In this document: one piece after another, positions 13,602 to 20,675 of the stretch | Layout: every line of letters starts with the position of its first letter | How positions within the stretch are numbered: the first letter of the stretch is position 1 | Virus record (IMG/VR): IMGVR_UViG_3300025840_000334 | Coordinates: 1 to 20,675 of that record | DNA from: a virus | Strand: one strand, 5' to 3' | Length of the DNA: 20,675 bases | Notes under the pieces: generated by a model | Database searches by the model: none | The model's input: only the letters and a program-made list of their open reading frames with translations | What the model was told of the DNA's origin: nothing | Program-made: the position numbers and the translations under genes

Positions 13602-13811
13602 CTATTGCCACCTTGATGGCTGACTTGATGACGTAGTGCCGCCGCCGGTGGCCTTGGCGCGTGCTGCTCGCACTGTGACGCCGCTTGATGAATGGGTGAT
13701 GAGTGTGCCGGCAGATTTACGCGGTTGCAGCGATTCAACCGCCTCTTGCAGTTGCCTGATGGCATCAAGGATGCCGCGAACGCTGAATTGACTAAGCCGG
13801 CGAAATCTCAT
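13602..13811 (-). CDS. Small tail-module protein (69 aa)
   Basis: ATG at 13811 overlaps the stop of the upstream 307-residue gene (ATGA). RGILDAIRQLQEAVESLQPR is a helical N-terminal part; SAGTLITHSSSGVTVRAARA is a beta segment typical of small phage tail proteins in which a helix LxxLxxAVxxL is followed by GxGIxVxxxxxGxxI. The tail is Gly/Ser/Thr-rich. Likely a virion or fibre-base component; the function is not established. Confidence 0.6.
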   Translation of the reverse strand: MRFRRLSQFSVRGILDAIRQLQEAVESLQPRKSAGTLITHSSSGVTVRAARAKATGGGTTSSSQPSRWQ

Positions 13812-14731
13812 GAGTAAATAGGGTGAAACTCTGTTGGCAGTTCGCCTGCTTCCATGTTGATGAACTCGCTGGCAATCTCGAATTTGCCATTGTATAGCTC
13901 CGTGATAGTGGGCGCCTTTTTAAGCCAATAGGTGCCAGCAAAATCGAGCAAGAGCTCGCCGCAAATGCTGTATTTTGTTGCCTCGATTTTCTGCGTCAAT
14001 ATCAGGTCAACAACGCGATTGGTTGTCCACTGGTAACCTTTGCGCCAAGTAGATGCCTTAAGCAGTGTATTGGCTGGCACGATACGAGTGTTGCGCAAGG
14101 TGTATTTGTCCTCGTTGTATGTCTCATGCCCATAGGCCAGCATGTGCGCAAGCTCGGTTGTCTTATCTCTAACAGCAGTTGAATAAACCAGAGGAACGCC
14201 AGTTGTGTCCGTTTCTGCTGTGTTGTTTGGTCCAACAGTTGTGTCGCCGCCGCCACTGCTGCCATACATGTATTCTTCTATCTTAAAAACTGCGCTTACC
14301 TTAGTGCCTGCCTCCATGTCGCCCCGAACTTTGTTTTGATATGACTCGGCGGCAGCAACAACCTTGGCAACGTGGCCAGGGTCGGCCACAAAGCGCAGCG
14401 TTGAAAAATAGGGATGCTCCCAGGCGTTACGCTGCACCTCGTATGGTGCAAAGGTCCAAACGTCTGTCTCTGGCTCAACTGAAGGCGTGTCGACAATGGT
14501 GTTGTCGATGCTAGAAAAGGTGACTTCTAAGATGCCATAACCGCCATCTTCTTGGCGCACATTGACGCGGGTGGCGTTGCCAACATATGAGTTACTTGTG
14601 GATGCGGTCAGGATGTCGGCATAGCGCCCCTTGTAAGTGTAGGTGGACTCCCAGCCATTAGTCTCTGAAAATGTGCGCTCAACGTGAACGCTGGACGCCA
14701 AGTTTGTGCTGCCTTTGAAATGCAAACTCAT
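13808..14731 (-). CDS. Putative distal tail protein
   Basis: 307 residues, ATG at 14731, overlapping the end of the tape measure gene (ATGA). It is beta-rich with aromatic clusters: WESTYTYKGRYADILTA, GGYGILEVTFSS, VQRNAWEHPYFSTLRFVADP, YGSSGGGDTTVG. There is a long helical stretch around VAKVVAAAESYQNKVRG. No enzyme motif is seen. Directly after the tape measure, phages of this type encode distal tail or baseplate proteins, and the size fits. The family was not recognised from sequence, so the call rests mainly on position. Confidence 0.55.
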   Translation of the reverse strand: MSLHFKGSTNLASSVHVERTFSETNGWESTYTYKGRYADILTASTSNSYVGNATRVNVRQEDGGYGILEVTFSSIDNTIVDTPSVEPETDVWTFAPYEVQRNAWEHPYFSTLRFVADPGHVAKVVAAAESYQNKVRGDMEAGTKVSAVFKIEEYMYGSSGGGDTTVGPNNTAETDTTGVPLVYSTAVRDKTTELAHMLAYGHETYNEDKYTLRNTRIVPANTLLKASTWRKGYQWTTNRVVDLILTQKIEATKYSICGELLLDFAGTYWLKKAPTITELYNGKFEIASEFINMEAGELPTEFHPIYS

Positions 14732-15552
14732 TGAGTGAATCCCTTGGAAATGTCGCGCAGGTAGTTCCTTGATTGTTTAGCCGCAAGCTCAATCTCAAGC
14801 TGCGCGCGCAAATATTCGTCATCTAACGCCTCAGAGCCATAGCGGCCGTATATTGTGCCAGCCACATTGCCAATCTTGTCCGTTAAATAATCAAGAAACT
14901 GGATTGCCATGGTTTTGCCTTCTTCCATGGACTTCATGTATGAGCTCCGCCCAGCGGCATATTCTGAAACTTGCTCTGGCGTAAACGCTGCTACCGACAA
15001 GTCTAGGTTTTCGGCAAAGCCTTCATTGATTGCGGCAGCCATGCGTTTGCCGTTGTCGCTCATCAACTCATCAAGGTCGAATGTCTTTTGGCTTACATCA
15101 TAAACAGATTGTCGCATCCCCTTGGCGAACTCTTGGAATAGTTCAAGCGGTTGCCGTATTTGCGGCACATCGCCAAAATGGATTCCGTAGCGGCTGAATA
15201 TATCAATGAAGTTTTTGCTGCCCTCTATTGCCTCATATTGCCTTGTATTAAGGTCATTGATTGCGTCTCGCAAATCCTCAATGTCAACCCCAGCCAATCT
15301 GGCAGCATAGGCAAGCGCCTGGAACTCTGTTGTGGACATGCCAAGCTGTGCTGCCTCTTTTTGAATGTTAAAGGCCTCCTCATAGAGCCCTCCAACGCTC
15401 GATACAACGCGCTCCAATGCCATGGCGCCAGCAATTTGCCCGCCAATGCCAGAGGCGGCGCTCTTGGCCCAATTATTGAAGCCGGCGCGCATACGCTTAA
15501 GACCAGCATTAAAACTGGTCGTGTCCATGCCTACCTTAAAGTTAAGATTCAA
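14728..15552 (-). CDS. Short tail tape measure protein
   Basis: 274 residues. The start is TTG at 15552, chosen because AAAGGAGG lies 6 nt upstream and the LNFKVGMDTTSFNAGLKRM start matches the xxFKVGxDTxxFxxGLxxM opening of tape measures. Next come NWAKSAASGIGGQIAGAMAL (hydrophobic) and the recurrent tape-measure segment EEAFNIQKEAAQLGMSTTEF, then QALAYAARLAGVDIEDLRDA, seen in many phages. At about 1.5 Angstrom per residue, 274 residues predict a tail near 40 nm, shorter than usual for siphoviruses. It lies between the chaperone candidate and the distal tail candidate, as expected. Confidence 0.8.
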   Translation of the reverse strand: MNLNFKVGMDTTSFNAGLKRMRAGFNNWAKSAASGIGGQIAGAMALERVVSSVGGLYEEAFNIQKEAAQLGMSTTEFQALAYAARLAGVDIEDLRDAINDLNTRQYEAIEGSKNFIDIFSRYGIHFGDVPQIRQPLELFQEFAKGMRQSVYDVSQKTFDLDELMSDNGKRMAAAINEGFAENLDLSVAAFTPEQVSEYAAGRSSYMKSMEEGKTMAIQFLDYLTDKIGNVAGTIYGRYGSEALDDEYLRAQLEIELAAKQSRNYLRDISKGFTQ

Positions 15553-16117
15553 CCGCTGCCTCCTTTTGCTGTTTTGTTAATTTCTCCAAGCCTGCCAATC
15601 CTTCAGCAAGTGCACCGTGTATGATTTTCGAGCCGCCGTTGACTTCATTGAAACTTATGATGTCCCACATTAATTGACCAAATGGCGCGTCCATGATTTC
15701 GCTTGGCGTGTAATTTAATTTTGACAAGCCAATGGTGCGCATTAGCTGCAAGGTCGGTGCGCCCCATTTGGCGCCCTTGGCCATGTTGGCATCTGAGCCC
15801 ATGAGCTCTGGCATTTGTTGGCTTTGCACCAGGTACGCCATTGCCTCGCCTAGTGCTTGGTTGTAGGCCTTGGGCAGCGGTTTGCGTTGGTAATACCATT
15901 GCCCAACCGGTGACAGAAACCACCCAAGCCACTTCATGCCGGCCTTGTAATCACGCGAACAGATGCCGACAAATGCGTGAAACTCAAGCCGCGTCAAAAT
16001 CTCAACCAAGCCAATGCGCTCCATCAGCACAGCATGGCCAAGCGTCAAAGGGCGCAACTTGGCGCCGGCCACATAATGGTGGCCTGGCGCTACGGTTGCT
16101 GCCCAGGTGTCAATCAT
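15542..16117 (-). CDS. Probable tail assembly chaperone
   Basis: 191 residues, ATG at 16117 in a TAATG overlap with the tube candidate's stop. AKLRPLTLGHAVLMERIGLV is a motif I associate with phage tail chaperones and related proteins; LGWFLSPVGQWYYQRKPLPK and LGEAMAYLVQSQQMPELMG follow. It lies between the tail tube and the tape measure, the place of gpG-like chaperones that load the tape measure. There is no obvious slippery heptamer leading into a -1 extension, so the lambda G/GT frameshift is not seen. The role is inferred from position and size. Confidence 0.6.
   Translation of the reverse strand: MIDTWAATVAPGHHYVAGAKLRPLTLGHAVLMERIGLVEILTRLEFHAFVGICSRDYKAGMKWLGWFLSPVGQWYYQRKPLPKAYNQALGEAMAYLVQSQQMPELMGSDANMAKGAKWGAPTLQLMRTIGLSKLNYTPSEIMDAPFGQLMWDIISFNEVNGGSKIIHGALAEGLAGLEKLTKQQKEAAVES
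15558..15566 (-). promoter_or_regulatory. Strong ribosome binding site fixing a TTG start
   Basis: The minus strand reads AAAGGAGGC just upstream of TTG at 15552. This near-perfect Shine-Dalgarno sequence, inside the end of the preceding gene, selects the TTG start of the tape measure. Many other starts in this window have weak or no such site. Confidence 0.75.
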
Positions 16118-16572
16118 TAGGTGACGTCATCGTTGGCCATTCCAGTGCCAGTGTATTCAATGGCAGTAATTGACCACTCGGCAAAGTTGCCATTGGAACG
16201 CGTTTTCTCGGCGCTTTGGATAATGTATTCGCCCTCGATTTCAGCCCAATCGCTTGATGTGATGTCTAGCTTTTCGCCGGCCTCAAAGCTCACCTTGAAA
16301 ACTGCATCAACTTGAGTGACTGTCGTGGCAACGCCGGCGCCAGAGCCAGCAATCATGCCTGTCAGGTTAAGCACCTGGCGCTGGTTGTAATAACATGCGC
16401 TTATTGTTTCGCCGTTGGAATTGTTCGCGGTGTTTGAATCGCTCTCCATCGAGAGGCGAATCTCGGTGGCATACATAAAGATATTGGCGTCACTTCCAAT
16501 ATCTAATGTGAGATATGTGCCGTCATTTTTGGTGCCGTATGTAAACGGCTGGCCTTTTAGTAATTTGGACAT
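16117..16572 (-). CDS. Probable major tail (tube) protein
   Basis: 151 residues from ATG at 16572, beta-rich: FTYGTKNDGTYLTLDIG, ATEIRLSMESDSNTANNSNG, VLNLTGMIAGSGAGV, FKVSFEAGEKLDITSSDWAE, GEYIIQSAEKTRSNGNFAEW. The opening, a Gly- or Ser/Asn-rich loop, and a final strand EWSITAIEYTGTGM fit the small tail tube fold. It sits between the tail completion candidate and the chaperone candidate. No other tube candidate lies in this segment. The family match is by pattern, not by a known signature. Confidence 0.6.
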   Translation of the reverse strand: MSKLLKGQPFTYGTKNDGTYLTLDIGSDANIFMYATEIRLSMESDSNTANNSNGETISACYYNQRQVLNLTGMIAGSGAGVATTVTQVDAVFKVSFEAGEKLDITSSDWAEIEGEYIIQSAEKTRSNGNFAEWSITAIEYTGTGMANDDVT

Positions 16573-16588
16573 AGTTTATCGAATTTGG

Positions 16589-17014
16589 TTAAACGGTTGT
16601 CACTCCCAGCGCGGCTGGGAATGTTAAGGTGATTGATTCGCGCAAAATGGTGCCTTCCACATCGCGCTCGATGCCGCTTTGGTCGGCAACTCCGAAAATA
16701 TAAAAATCAGTGGCGCCAACATTGATGGCCTGGAGCTCGCTCCAGAATAACGATTCCTCAACGGCGGTCAGTAATTCGTCATGGACATCAAGCGCATTAG
16801 GTTGGCCATCTTCGTCAATCTCGCTCTGCACGCTGATGGTTAAGGTCACATCCATGTTGCCGGTGTTGGGCGGGTTTTGACTTGCGCCCACAAATGCCAC
16901 CACGACGCAAGGCATGGCCTTGATGGTGTCATTGGTGCCAGCATAAACCGGCACGCCAACCTGGTCTTGCAGGTAGGCCTTGAACGCCTCTTCTGTCTGC
17001 TTGCGGTAACTCAT
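16589..17014 (-). CDS. Probable tail completion / terminator protein
   Basis: 141 residues, ATG at 17014 overlapping the upstream stop. TEEAFKAYLQDQVGVPVYAG, IKAMPCVVVAFVG, MDVTLTISVQSEIDED, DVHDELLTAVEESLFWSELQ, and ESITLTFPAALGVTTV give a helix-beta-beta-helix-beta order like gpU / HK97 gp10-neighbour tail terminators: an N-terminal helix, a central VxxxxVxV strand, a D-H-D helix and a closing strand. Such proteins cap the head-proximal end of the tail tube. Its position, just before the tube gene, agrees. No definitive signature was seen. Confidence 0.55.
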   Translation of the reverse strand: MSYRKQTEEAFKAYLQDQVGVPVYAGTNDTIKAMPCVVVAFVGASQNPPNTGNMDVTLTISVQSEIDEDGQPNALDVHDELLTAVEESLFWSELQAINVGATDFYIFGVADQSGIERDVEGTILRESITLTFPAALGVTTV

Positions 17015-17700
17015 AGCTTCCTAATTGCCAGCGATTGCACGGCATTGGTTTTCTTGGTTGTGTGCCAGTCTTTTGGAATCTTGCGCCGCAAATAGGTCAG
17101 CATGTCGCGTGTCTCCATGTTAAACGCTAGGCGCAAACCTTGGCGCGCTCCTGGTATGTTGCCGCTTTCTTTGCTGCCATGAACGCCACGAGCAAATGGC
17201 TTAAGCGCACCAATGCGCCGCTCTGGTCTGCCTTCGCCTTTAGGTTTGCCAATCTGGAATTTCTTTCGGCTGCCTCTCACACTGCGCGGTGGCTTGATAT
17301 ATGGCCCAATATCGCTTGCAGTGCCAAGCCAGGCGGCAGCCATAAAACCGCGACCTTTTTGGCGGTGAGCAATAGCAGTGGCAACGGCGTTTTTCATTGG
17401 TTCGCCCCACATGCCTTTTTTGCCTTTTTTGCCTCGGTGATAGTTGGTCAAGATAGCTGCAACGGGTGCGCGTTTGCCTCGCTTTGAACTGCTTGGTTGA
17501 ATCTTGGCCGCTCGCATCATGTCGCGCTTGATTTTCTGCGCTGTGACTTTTGGCGTTTTGCCTACTGCCTTGAGCGCGATGTTAAATGAGCGCTTGTTGA
17601 CTTCGTTTGTGAAACTGCGTCCGCTATATTTTAAATAGGCGTTAAGAACGCGGTTAAAGCGCTGCGTGTCAAAATCAACATTGATGCCGCTGGCGTTCAT
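17011..17700 (-). CDS. Basic head-tail / minor tail protein (HK97 gp10-like position)
   Basis: 229 residues, ATG at 17700 overlapping the upstream stop (ATGA). It is strongly basic: RSFNIALKAVGKTPKVTAQK, RDMMRAAKIQPSSSKRGKRA, NYHRGKKGKKGMWG, RSVRGSRKKFQIGKPKGEGR. The opening FDTQRFNRVLNAYLKYSGRS is the helical start often seen in phage minor tail or neck proteins of the HK97 gp10 kind. It lies between a head completion candidate and the tail completion candidate. A role in the neck or in tail attachment fits. The high charge may indicate contact with DNA. Confidence 0.5.
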   Translation of the reverse strand: MNASGINVDFDTQRFNRVLNAYLKYSGRSFTNEVNKRSFNIALKAVGKTPKVTAQKIKRDMMRAAKIQPSSSKRGKRAPVAAILTNYHRGKKGKKGMWGEPMKNAVATAIAHRQKGRGFMAAAWLGTASDIGPYIKPPRSVRGSRKKFQIGKPKGEGRPERRIGALKPFARGVHGSKESGNIPGARQGLRLAFNMETRDMLTYLRRKIPKDWHTTKKTNAVQSLAIRKL

Positions 17701-18341
17701 TGCTTCTTCATCAGCCCAAGCTCAAAGCTCGCGTCATTGGTTAGCACCTGCTGAATCTTGAACCGTTTGCCGCCCTTGGTGAGCGTGGCGCCCACAATCG
17801 GCTTGATGCCAGCATCAGCCCACTGCTTGCGGTTGGTGGTTAGCGTCAGGTCGTAGCCCTCCAAGATGCCGCCATCTTCGAGTTCCTTGGTTTCAGTGTT
17901 GCCGCTCTCAACGCATCGCAAAACGTTGCCGTGGTAATCAAACACGCTGCCTGCAGTGCGCTCCAGGTCCACCTGCTGCTCGTATAAAAACCGCGAGCGG
18001 TGGTGGCCCTGGTCAACAATGTATTGCTCTTGAAAATTGGTGTGCGGCGTTGGGTGGCTATGCGCCACACTGTGAAAGCAATCAGTGCGCGTGATGCCGC
18101 GCCCATCTGGCACGTTCAAGGTGATGGTGTAAACGTCTTCCCACTCGCCGCTTTCGTTTGTGCGCTGCACCGTGTAGGCCGCCGCATCATATTGCGCCGC
18201 ATCAGCGGTGACGCGGATGATGACGTTACCAGCGCCAAAGGTGCCGCCCTCGCCAATCGTTGCGAACGTGGTTGGCGTGTCGTGCAAGGCGGTCTCATAG
18301 AGCCAGCCTGAGCGCGTGTTGATTATGCGGTTGTTGGCCAT
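17697..18341 (-). CDS. Putative head closure / head-tail adaptor protein
   Basis: 214 residues. ATG at 18341 lies only two bases after a terminator's T-tract and has no Shine-Dalgarno sequence. Beta segments include GTFGAGNVIIRVTADAA, EWEDVYTITLNVPDGRG and LEGYDLTLTTNRKQWAD; the end PIVGATLTKGGKRFKIQQVL followed by TNDASFELGLMKKQ resembles the closing strands of small head-completion (gpFII-like) proteins. The middle is His-rich (CFHSVAHSHPTPHTNFQEQY and DQGHHRSRF). Position after the capsid and before the tail genes supports the call, but the length is greater than usual for head closure proteins. Confidence 0.45.
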   Translation of the reverse strand: MANNRIINTRSGWLYETALHDTPTTFATIGEGGTFGAGNVIIRVTADAAQYDAAAYTVQRTNESGEWEDVYTITLNVPDGRGITRTDCFHSVAHSHPTPHTNFQEQYIVDQGHHRSRFLYEQQVDLERTAGSVFDYHGNVLRCVESGNTETKELEDGGILEGYDLTLTTNRKQWADAGIKPIVGATLTKGGKRFKIQQVLTNDASFELGLMKKQ

Positions 18342-18342
18342 T

Positions 18343-18381
18343 TAAAAAACCCAGGCGAGCAGTTGCCCGCCGCGCCTGGGT
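18343..18381 (-). terminator. Intrinsic terminator after the capsid genes
   Basis: On the minus strand ACCCAGGCG (18381-18373) pairs perfectly with CGCCTGGGT (18357-18349) around a 15-base loop and is followed by TTTTTT (18349-18344). This is a strong rho-independent terminator after the basic 77-residue gene. The T-tract runs straight into AAATGG, where the next gene starts at 18341. Confidence 0.85.
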
Positions 18382-18417
18382 GTGGGGTGTGGTGACCTAG
18401 CGAACGGTGGCAGTAAA

Positions 18418-18651
18418 TTAGGCGCTAGCCTTTTTCTTGGCCTTGGCTTTTGGCGCGGATACGTCAACCTTGAGGTCGGCGCGCTTCCAGTAGGGCGGCT
18501 TTCTGTAAACACTAACGCCGCTGTATTTACCAGACGGGTTTTCGCGTTCAGCAATAAAGGCAGCCTTGCATTTGTCGGCGTCACCCATAGCTATCAGCTC
18601 AGGTGAGCCATCAGGCAAAAATCCTATCGTGAATGAAGTCTTGAATATCAT
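18418..18651 (-). CDS. Small basic-tailed capsid-associated protein
   Basis: 77 residues from ATG at 18651, seven bases after the end of the second coat protein. It starts MIFKTSFTIGFLPDGSPELI, contains DADKCKAAFIAE, and ends with a lysine/alanine-rich tail (PKAKAKKKASA), resembling histone H1-like ends. Small proteins of this pattern (helix, GDAxKCxxAFxAE, basic Ala/Lys/Pro tail) often follow the major capsid gene in phages. It could bind DNA or the capsid interior. An upstream extension to 18699 overlaps the coat gene and is unlikely. Its function is unknown. Confidence 0.65.
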   Translation of the reverse strand: MIFKTSFTIGFLPDGSPELIAMGDADKCKAAFIAERENPSGKYSGVSVYRKPPYWKRADLKVDVSAPKAKAKKKASA

Positions 18652-18658
18652 GGTTTTG

Positions 18659-19546
18659 TTATTGGTCGGTGATTCTGATAAGTGCGTTTTGGTTGCCAAC
18701 TGAGCATCCGTAGAGGATGCCCACGGTTAGAAACCATTTGCCCAAAGTTGGGTTATAAAATTTGCGTGTCTGAAATGGCAGCCCAGTGCGCGGCTCTATG
18801 TTGTCTATGACCTCTGTGTTGCCATAGAGCGGGCGCGCGATTTGCCGCGCTGCAATACATAGCGCGCTTGGGTGGCAGTAAAATCCTTGCAGGTTGTTGC
18901 CAGTCGGGATGTCTTGATATTCGGCCACACCAAAACCGTGAATGGTTGAAAGCTCGCCCTCTTGGATTGGCTGCGCTGTGCCATAGGCGCTGGCATCAAT
19001 AATGCCTCCGTCTTTGCTAAGGCTTGCCGTGTAAGACGGGTTGAGCATGACGGTTCTCAGCGACCGTGGACAACCATTGTTTGTTAATGTGCTGGCGGCG
19101 TCTGCCAAATCATCACTGTCGTAATTGGCGGCAGTCCTGACTTGGGAGGCGCTGAATGCGGCGGGCGTAATGAGGCCAAGCAAATCGTCGGCGACCGCTT
19201 TTGCTGTGGCATCTATGGCAGGGCGCAAAAACGTGCGCTCTAGAATGGTCGGGCTCTTGAGTTTTGAAATCTCAAAATCAGTAAACGCCATTGAGAAGCC
19301 CTTGAACTTGTTAAGCTCAATCTCAATGGCCGTGCTTGTTACATCACTGGCGCTGTAGCCAGCAGACAAATCTTTAACTGTGACCGAAGAGGGAACGCGG
19401 GTCACTGTGCGGTCGCCGCGCTCCCTGACTTCGGTTGAGAAGTTGCGACTCACAAGCGAAAAGGCGAAAAAGTTGGAGGATAGCAAGTCGAGCATTTGCT
19501 CGCTTACTGCTTCCAAATAGACGCCGCTTGAGAGTGCGTTTGCCAT
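18659..19546 (-). CDS. Second major-capsid-like protein (paralogue B)
   Basis: 295 residues, ATG at 19546, nine bases after the stop of paralogue A and of exactly the same length. Shared blocks with A: TRVPSSVTVKDLSAGYSASD (TRVPSS-T--DLS-GY-A-DVTSTA), LNKFKGFSMAFTDFEISK, HPSALCIAARQ, and TGLPFQTRKFYNPTLGK with G-LYG. The fold class is phage coat protein, possibly P22/HK97-like, judged by pattern and genomic position. Phe codons are mostly TTT (10 of 15 by my count), unlike A (1 of 10), suggesting weaker expression. It may form a minor capsomer, a vertex variant, or an alternative coat. Confidence 0.7.
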   Translation of the reverse strand: MANALSSGVYLEAVSEQMLDLLSSNFFAFSLVSRNFSTEVRERGDRTVTRVPSSVTVKDLSAGYSASDVTSTAIEIELNKFKGFSMAFTDFEISKLKSPTILERTFLRPAIDATAKAVADDLLGLITPAAFSASQVRTAANYDSDDLADAASTLTNNGCPRSLRTVMLNPSYTASLSKDGGIIDASAYGTAQPIQEGELSTIHGFGVAEYQDIPTGNNLQGFYCHPSALCIAARQIARPLYGNTEVIDNIEPRTGLPFQTRKFYNPTLGKWFLTVGILYGCSVGNQNALIRITDQ

Positions 19547-19555
19547 AAGCCTAAC

Positions 19556-20443
19556 TTACGCGGACTTAATGCGTTTCAATGCGGCACCATTACCCTTTGC
19601 CACACCGTAGAGCACACCCATGGACAAGTAGTGTTTGCCGGCGGTGTTGTCATACCAGGTGCGGAGCTGGATAGGCAGCCCAGTGGAAGGGTCAACGATG
19701 TCGGAAACCTGGACGCTGCCATCAGCAGGCGCAGCAGGCTGGCGAGCGGCCAAACACAGCGCAGATGGATGCAGCGCAATGGCGGCAAGGTTCTCGCTGT
19801 TGGTTGGAATGCCGGTGTATTCATACAGGTTAAAACCATGCACGCGCTGCGCGGCATTTTCCTGCACGCCGGCTGGGGTGCCGTAGCTAGAGGCATCCTG
19901 CACGATGGCATCCTTCTGGATGCTGGCGTAATAGGATGGTGGCAGAATCAAAGCGCGCTCGCTCTTAGGGCATTTGGCGGTGGTCAAGTCGGCTGCCAAA
20001 TCGGCCACCTCGTCAACGTCGAAGTTGGCGGCAGTGATGACCTCGTTGGCGCTGAAGTTTGCGTTTAGCACCAGGGCGAGCAAGTCGTCCATTACGGCGT
20101 CGAGGGTGACTTCCAGAGCAGGCGCCAAGAACACGCTGGACAACCAATCGAAGTTGCCAGCTTTGCTCACTTCCATATCAGTGAACGCCATGCTGTAGCC
20201 CTTGAACTTGTTCAAGGTCACAGTAACAGCGGTTGAGGTAACATCCGTTGCAGCGTAACCGGTCGACAAATCGCTTGCGGTCATGCTAGACGGAACGCGA
20301 GTGGTTACAGATTCGCCGGCGCCGCTGATGTCATCGCTGAAGTCGCGAGAGAATGCGCGGAGCGGGTGGAACTGAGTTGAGAGATAGTCGAGGCTTTGCT
20401 CACTGATTTGAGCGATGTTGATGCCCCCTAAGGTGTTGCTCAT
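19556..20443 (-). CDS. Major capsid protein (paralogue A)
   Basis: 295 residues, ATG at 20443. Typical phage coat blocks: SLDYLSTQFHPLRAFSRDFS, TRVPSSMTASDLSTGYAATD, LNKFKGYSMAFTDMEVSK, ILPPSYYASIQKDAIVQD, HPSALCLAARQ and YLSMGVLYGVAKGNG. No peptidase or scaffold domain is attached; the scaffold role may fall to the small upstream protein or another gene beyond the edge. C-ending codons dominate (9 of 10 Phe codons are TTC), as in strongly expressed capsid genes, so A is more likely the main shell protein. It is followed by a paralogue of equal length. Confidence 0.8.
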   Translation of the reverse strand: MSNTLGGINIAQISEQSLDYLSTQFHPLRAFSRDFSDDISGAGESVTTRVPSSMTASDLSTGYAATDVTSTAVTVTLNKFKGYSMAFTDMEVSKAGNFDWLSSVFLAPALEVTLDAVMDDLLALVLNANFSANEVITAANFDVDEVADLAADLTTAKCPKSERALILPPSYYASIQKDAIVQDASSYGTPAGVQENAAQRVHGFNLYEYTGIPTNSENLAAIALHPSALCLAARQPAAPADGSVQVSDIVDPSTGLPIQLRTWYDNTAGKHYLSMGVLYGVAKGNGAALKRIKSA

Positions 20444-20471
20444 TAGATTTTAGCTTTCTAAGGCTCTATAA

Positions 20472-20657
20472 TTAGAGCCGGTTTTTAATGTTTTTGAGGT
20501 AGAAAGCGCGGCGCTCCTGGCGGTCTTCAATGGCATTGTATTGATGCCATAGAGTGTCCATGTTTGCCTCTGGTGCCGGCTCTTCGGTTGCTTCTTCAAC
20601 TGGTGCCTCAACGCCAACAGATGCGGCGATTTCAACCGCCTTGTCTGCTGCGCTCAT
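20472..20657 (-). CDS. Small acidic protein upstream of the capsid genes
   Basis: 61 residues, ATG at 20657. The N-terminal half is acidic and Ala/Glu/Pro-rich (VEIAASVGVEAPVEEATEEP); the C-terminal half is helical (MDTLWHQYNAIEDRQERRAF, then YLKNIKNRL). A YNxIxDxxxRxxFY helix of this kind is found in small phage proteins just before the coat gene. A scaffolding-like or capsid-assembly role is inferred from position. It is preceded by a strong Shine-Dalgarno sequence (GAGGAGC) 5-11 nt upstream, so it should be highly translated. Confidence 0.7.
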   Translation of the reverse strand: MSAADKAVEIAASVGVEAPVEEATEEPAPEANMDTLWHQYNAIEDRQERRAFYLKNIKNRL

Positions 20658-20661
20658 CTTT

Positions 20662-20668
20662 TGCTCCT
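20662..20668 (-). promoter_or_regulatory. Strong ribosome binding site before the pre-capsid gene
   Basis: The minus strand reads GAGGAGC four to five bases upstream of ATG at 20657, among the strongest Shine-Dalgarno sequences in the window, consistent with high expression of the capsid module. Confidence 0.65.
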
Positions 20669-20675
20669 CAAGAAG

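Noticed and set aside
15542-15560. Lambda G/GT-like -1 frameshift from the chaperone into an extension
   Set aside because: No X-XXY-YYZ heptamer was found at the gene's end, and the tape measure has its own strong ribosome binding site.

Overview
The window is a stretch of a tailed, temperate bacteriophage genome (free phage or prophage interior). No bacterial housekeeping gene is visible. Three blocks can be read. (1) Positions 1-3705, minus strand: a tightly packed early operon with overlapping ATGA/TTGA junctions. It encodes small unknown proteins, a lone DnaA domain-IV-like protein, a RecE/RecB-type PD-(D/E)XK exonuclease, a putative ssDNA-binding partner, a helix-turn-helix protein and a Holliday-junction-resolvase-like nuclease. 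(2) Positions 3706-5343, mostly plus strand: the lysogeny and integration region. It holds palindromic candidate operators, a ribbon-helix-helix (RHH) regulator, a small coiled-coil protein, a tRNA-Lys(CTT)-like sequence with an unpaired acceptor stem (probable attP), a tyrosine integrase and a bidirectional terminator. (3) Positions 5344-20675, minus strand, transcribed right to left: the structural block. Its order is a small pre-capsid protein, two paralogous 295-residue coat proteins, a small basic protein, an intrinsic terminator, head-tail completion proteins, a tail tube candidate, a chaperone candidate, a very short tape measure, distal tail proteins, fibres, a holin/lipoprotein pair, a 1240-residue unknown protein, an FN3 protein and a zinc ribbon. 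Terminase and portal genes are not visible and would be expected beyond the right edge.

The integrase C-terminus (HSYRYAWA, then GHNSSAVHHAYA) resembles, from memory, an integrase clade common in Verrucomicrobiota. That is the best host clue, but it is only suggestive. Base composition looks close to balanced. The combination of integrase, tRNA-derived att-like sequence and RHH regulator indicates a temperate lifestyle. The tape measure with tail tube and tail completion candidates indicates a siphovirus-like particle, probably with a tail of only about 40 nm.

The most unusual signals are: complete absence of GATC in 20,675 bases (about 80 expected); a tandem pair of equal-length coat protein genes with different codon bias; an att-like tRNA sequence that keeps the 5' side and T-arm but not the 3' acceptor strand; an integrase lacking the canonical first catalytic arginine; two consecutive A-AAA-AAA slippery heptamers that could fuse the HTH protein to the ssDNA-binding protein by -1 frameshifting; and an intrinsic terminator whose U-tract runs directly into the next start codon.
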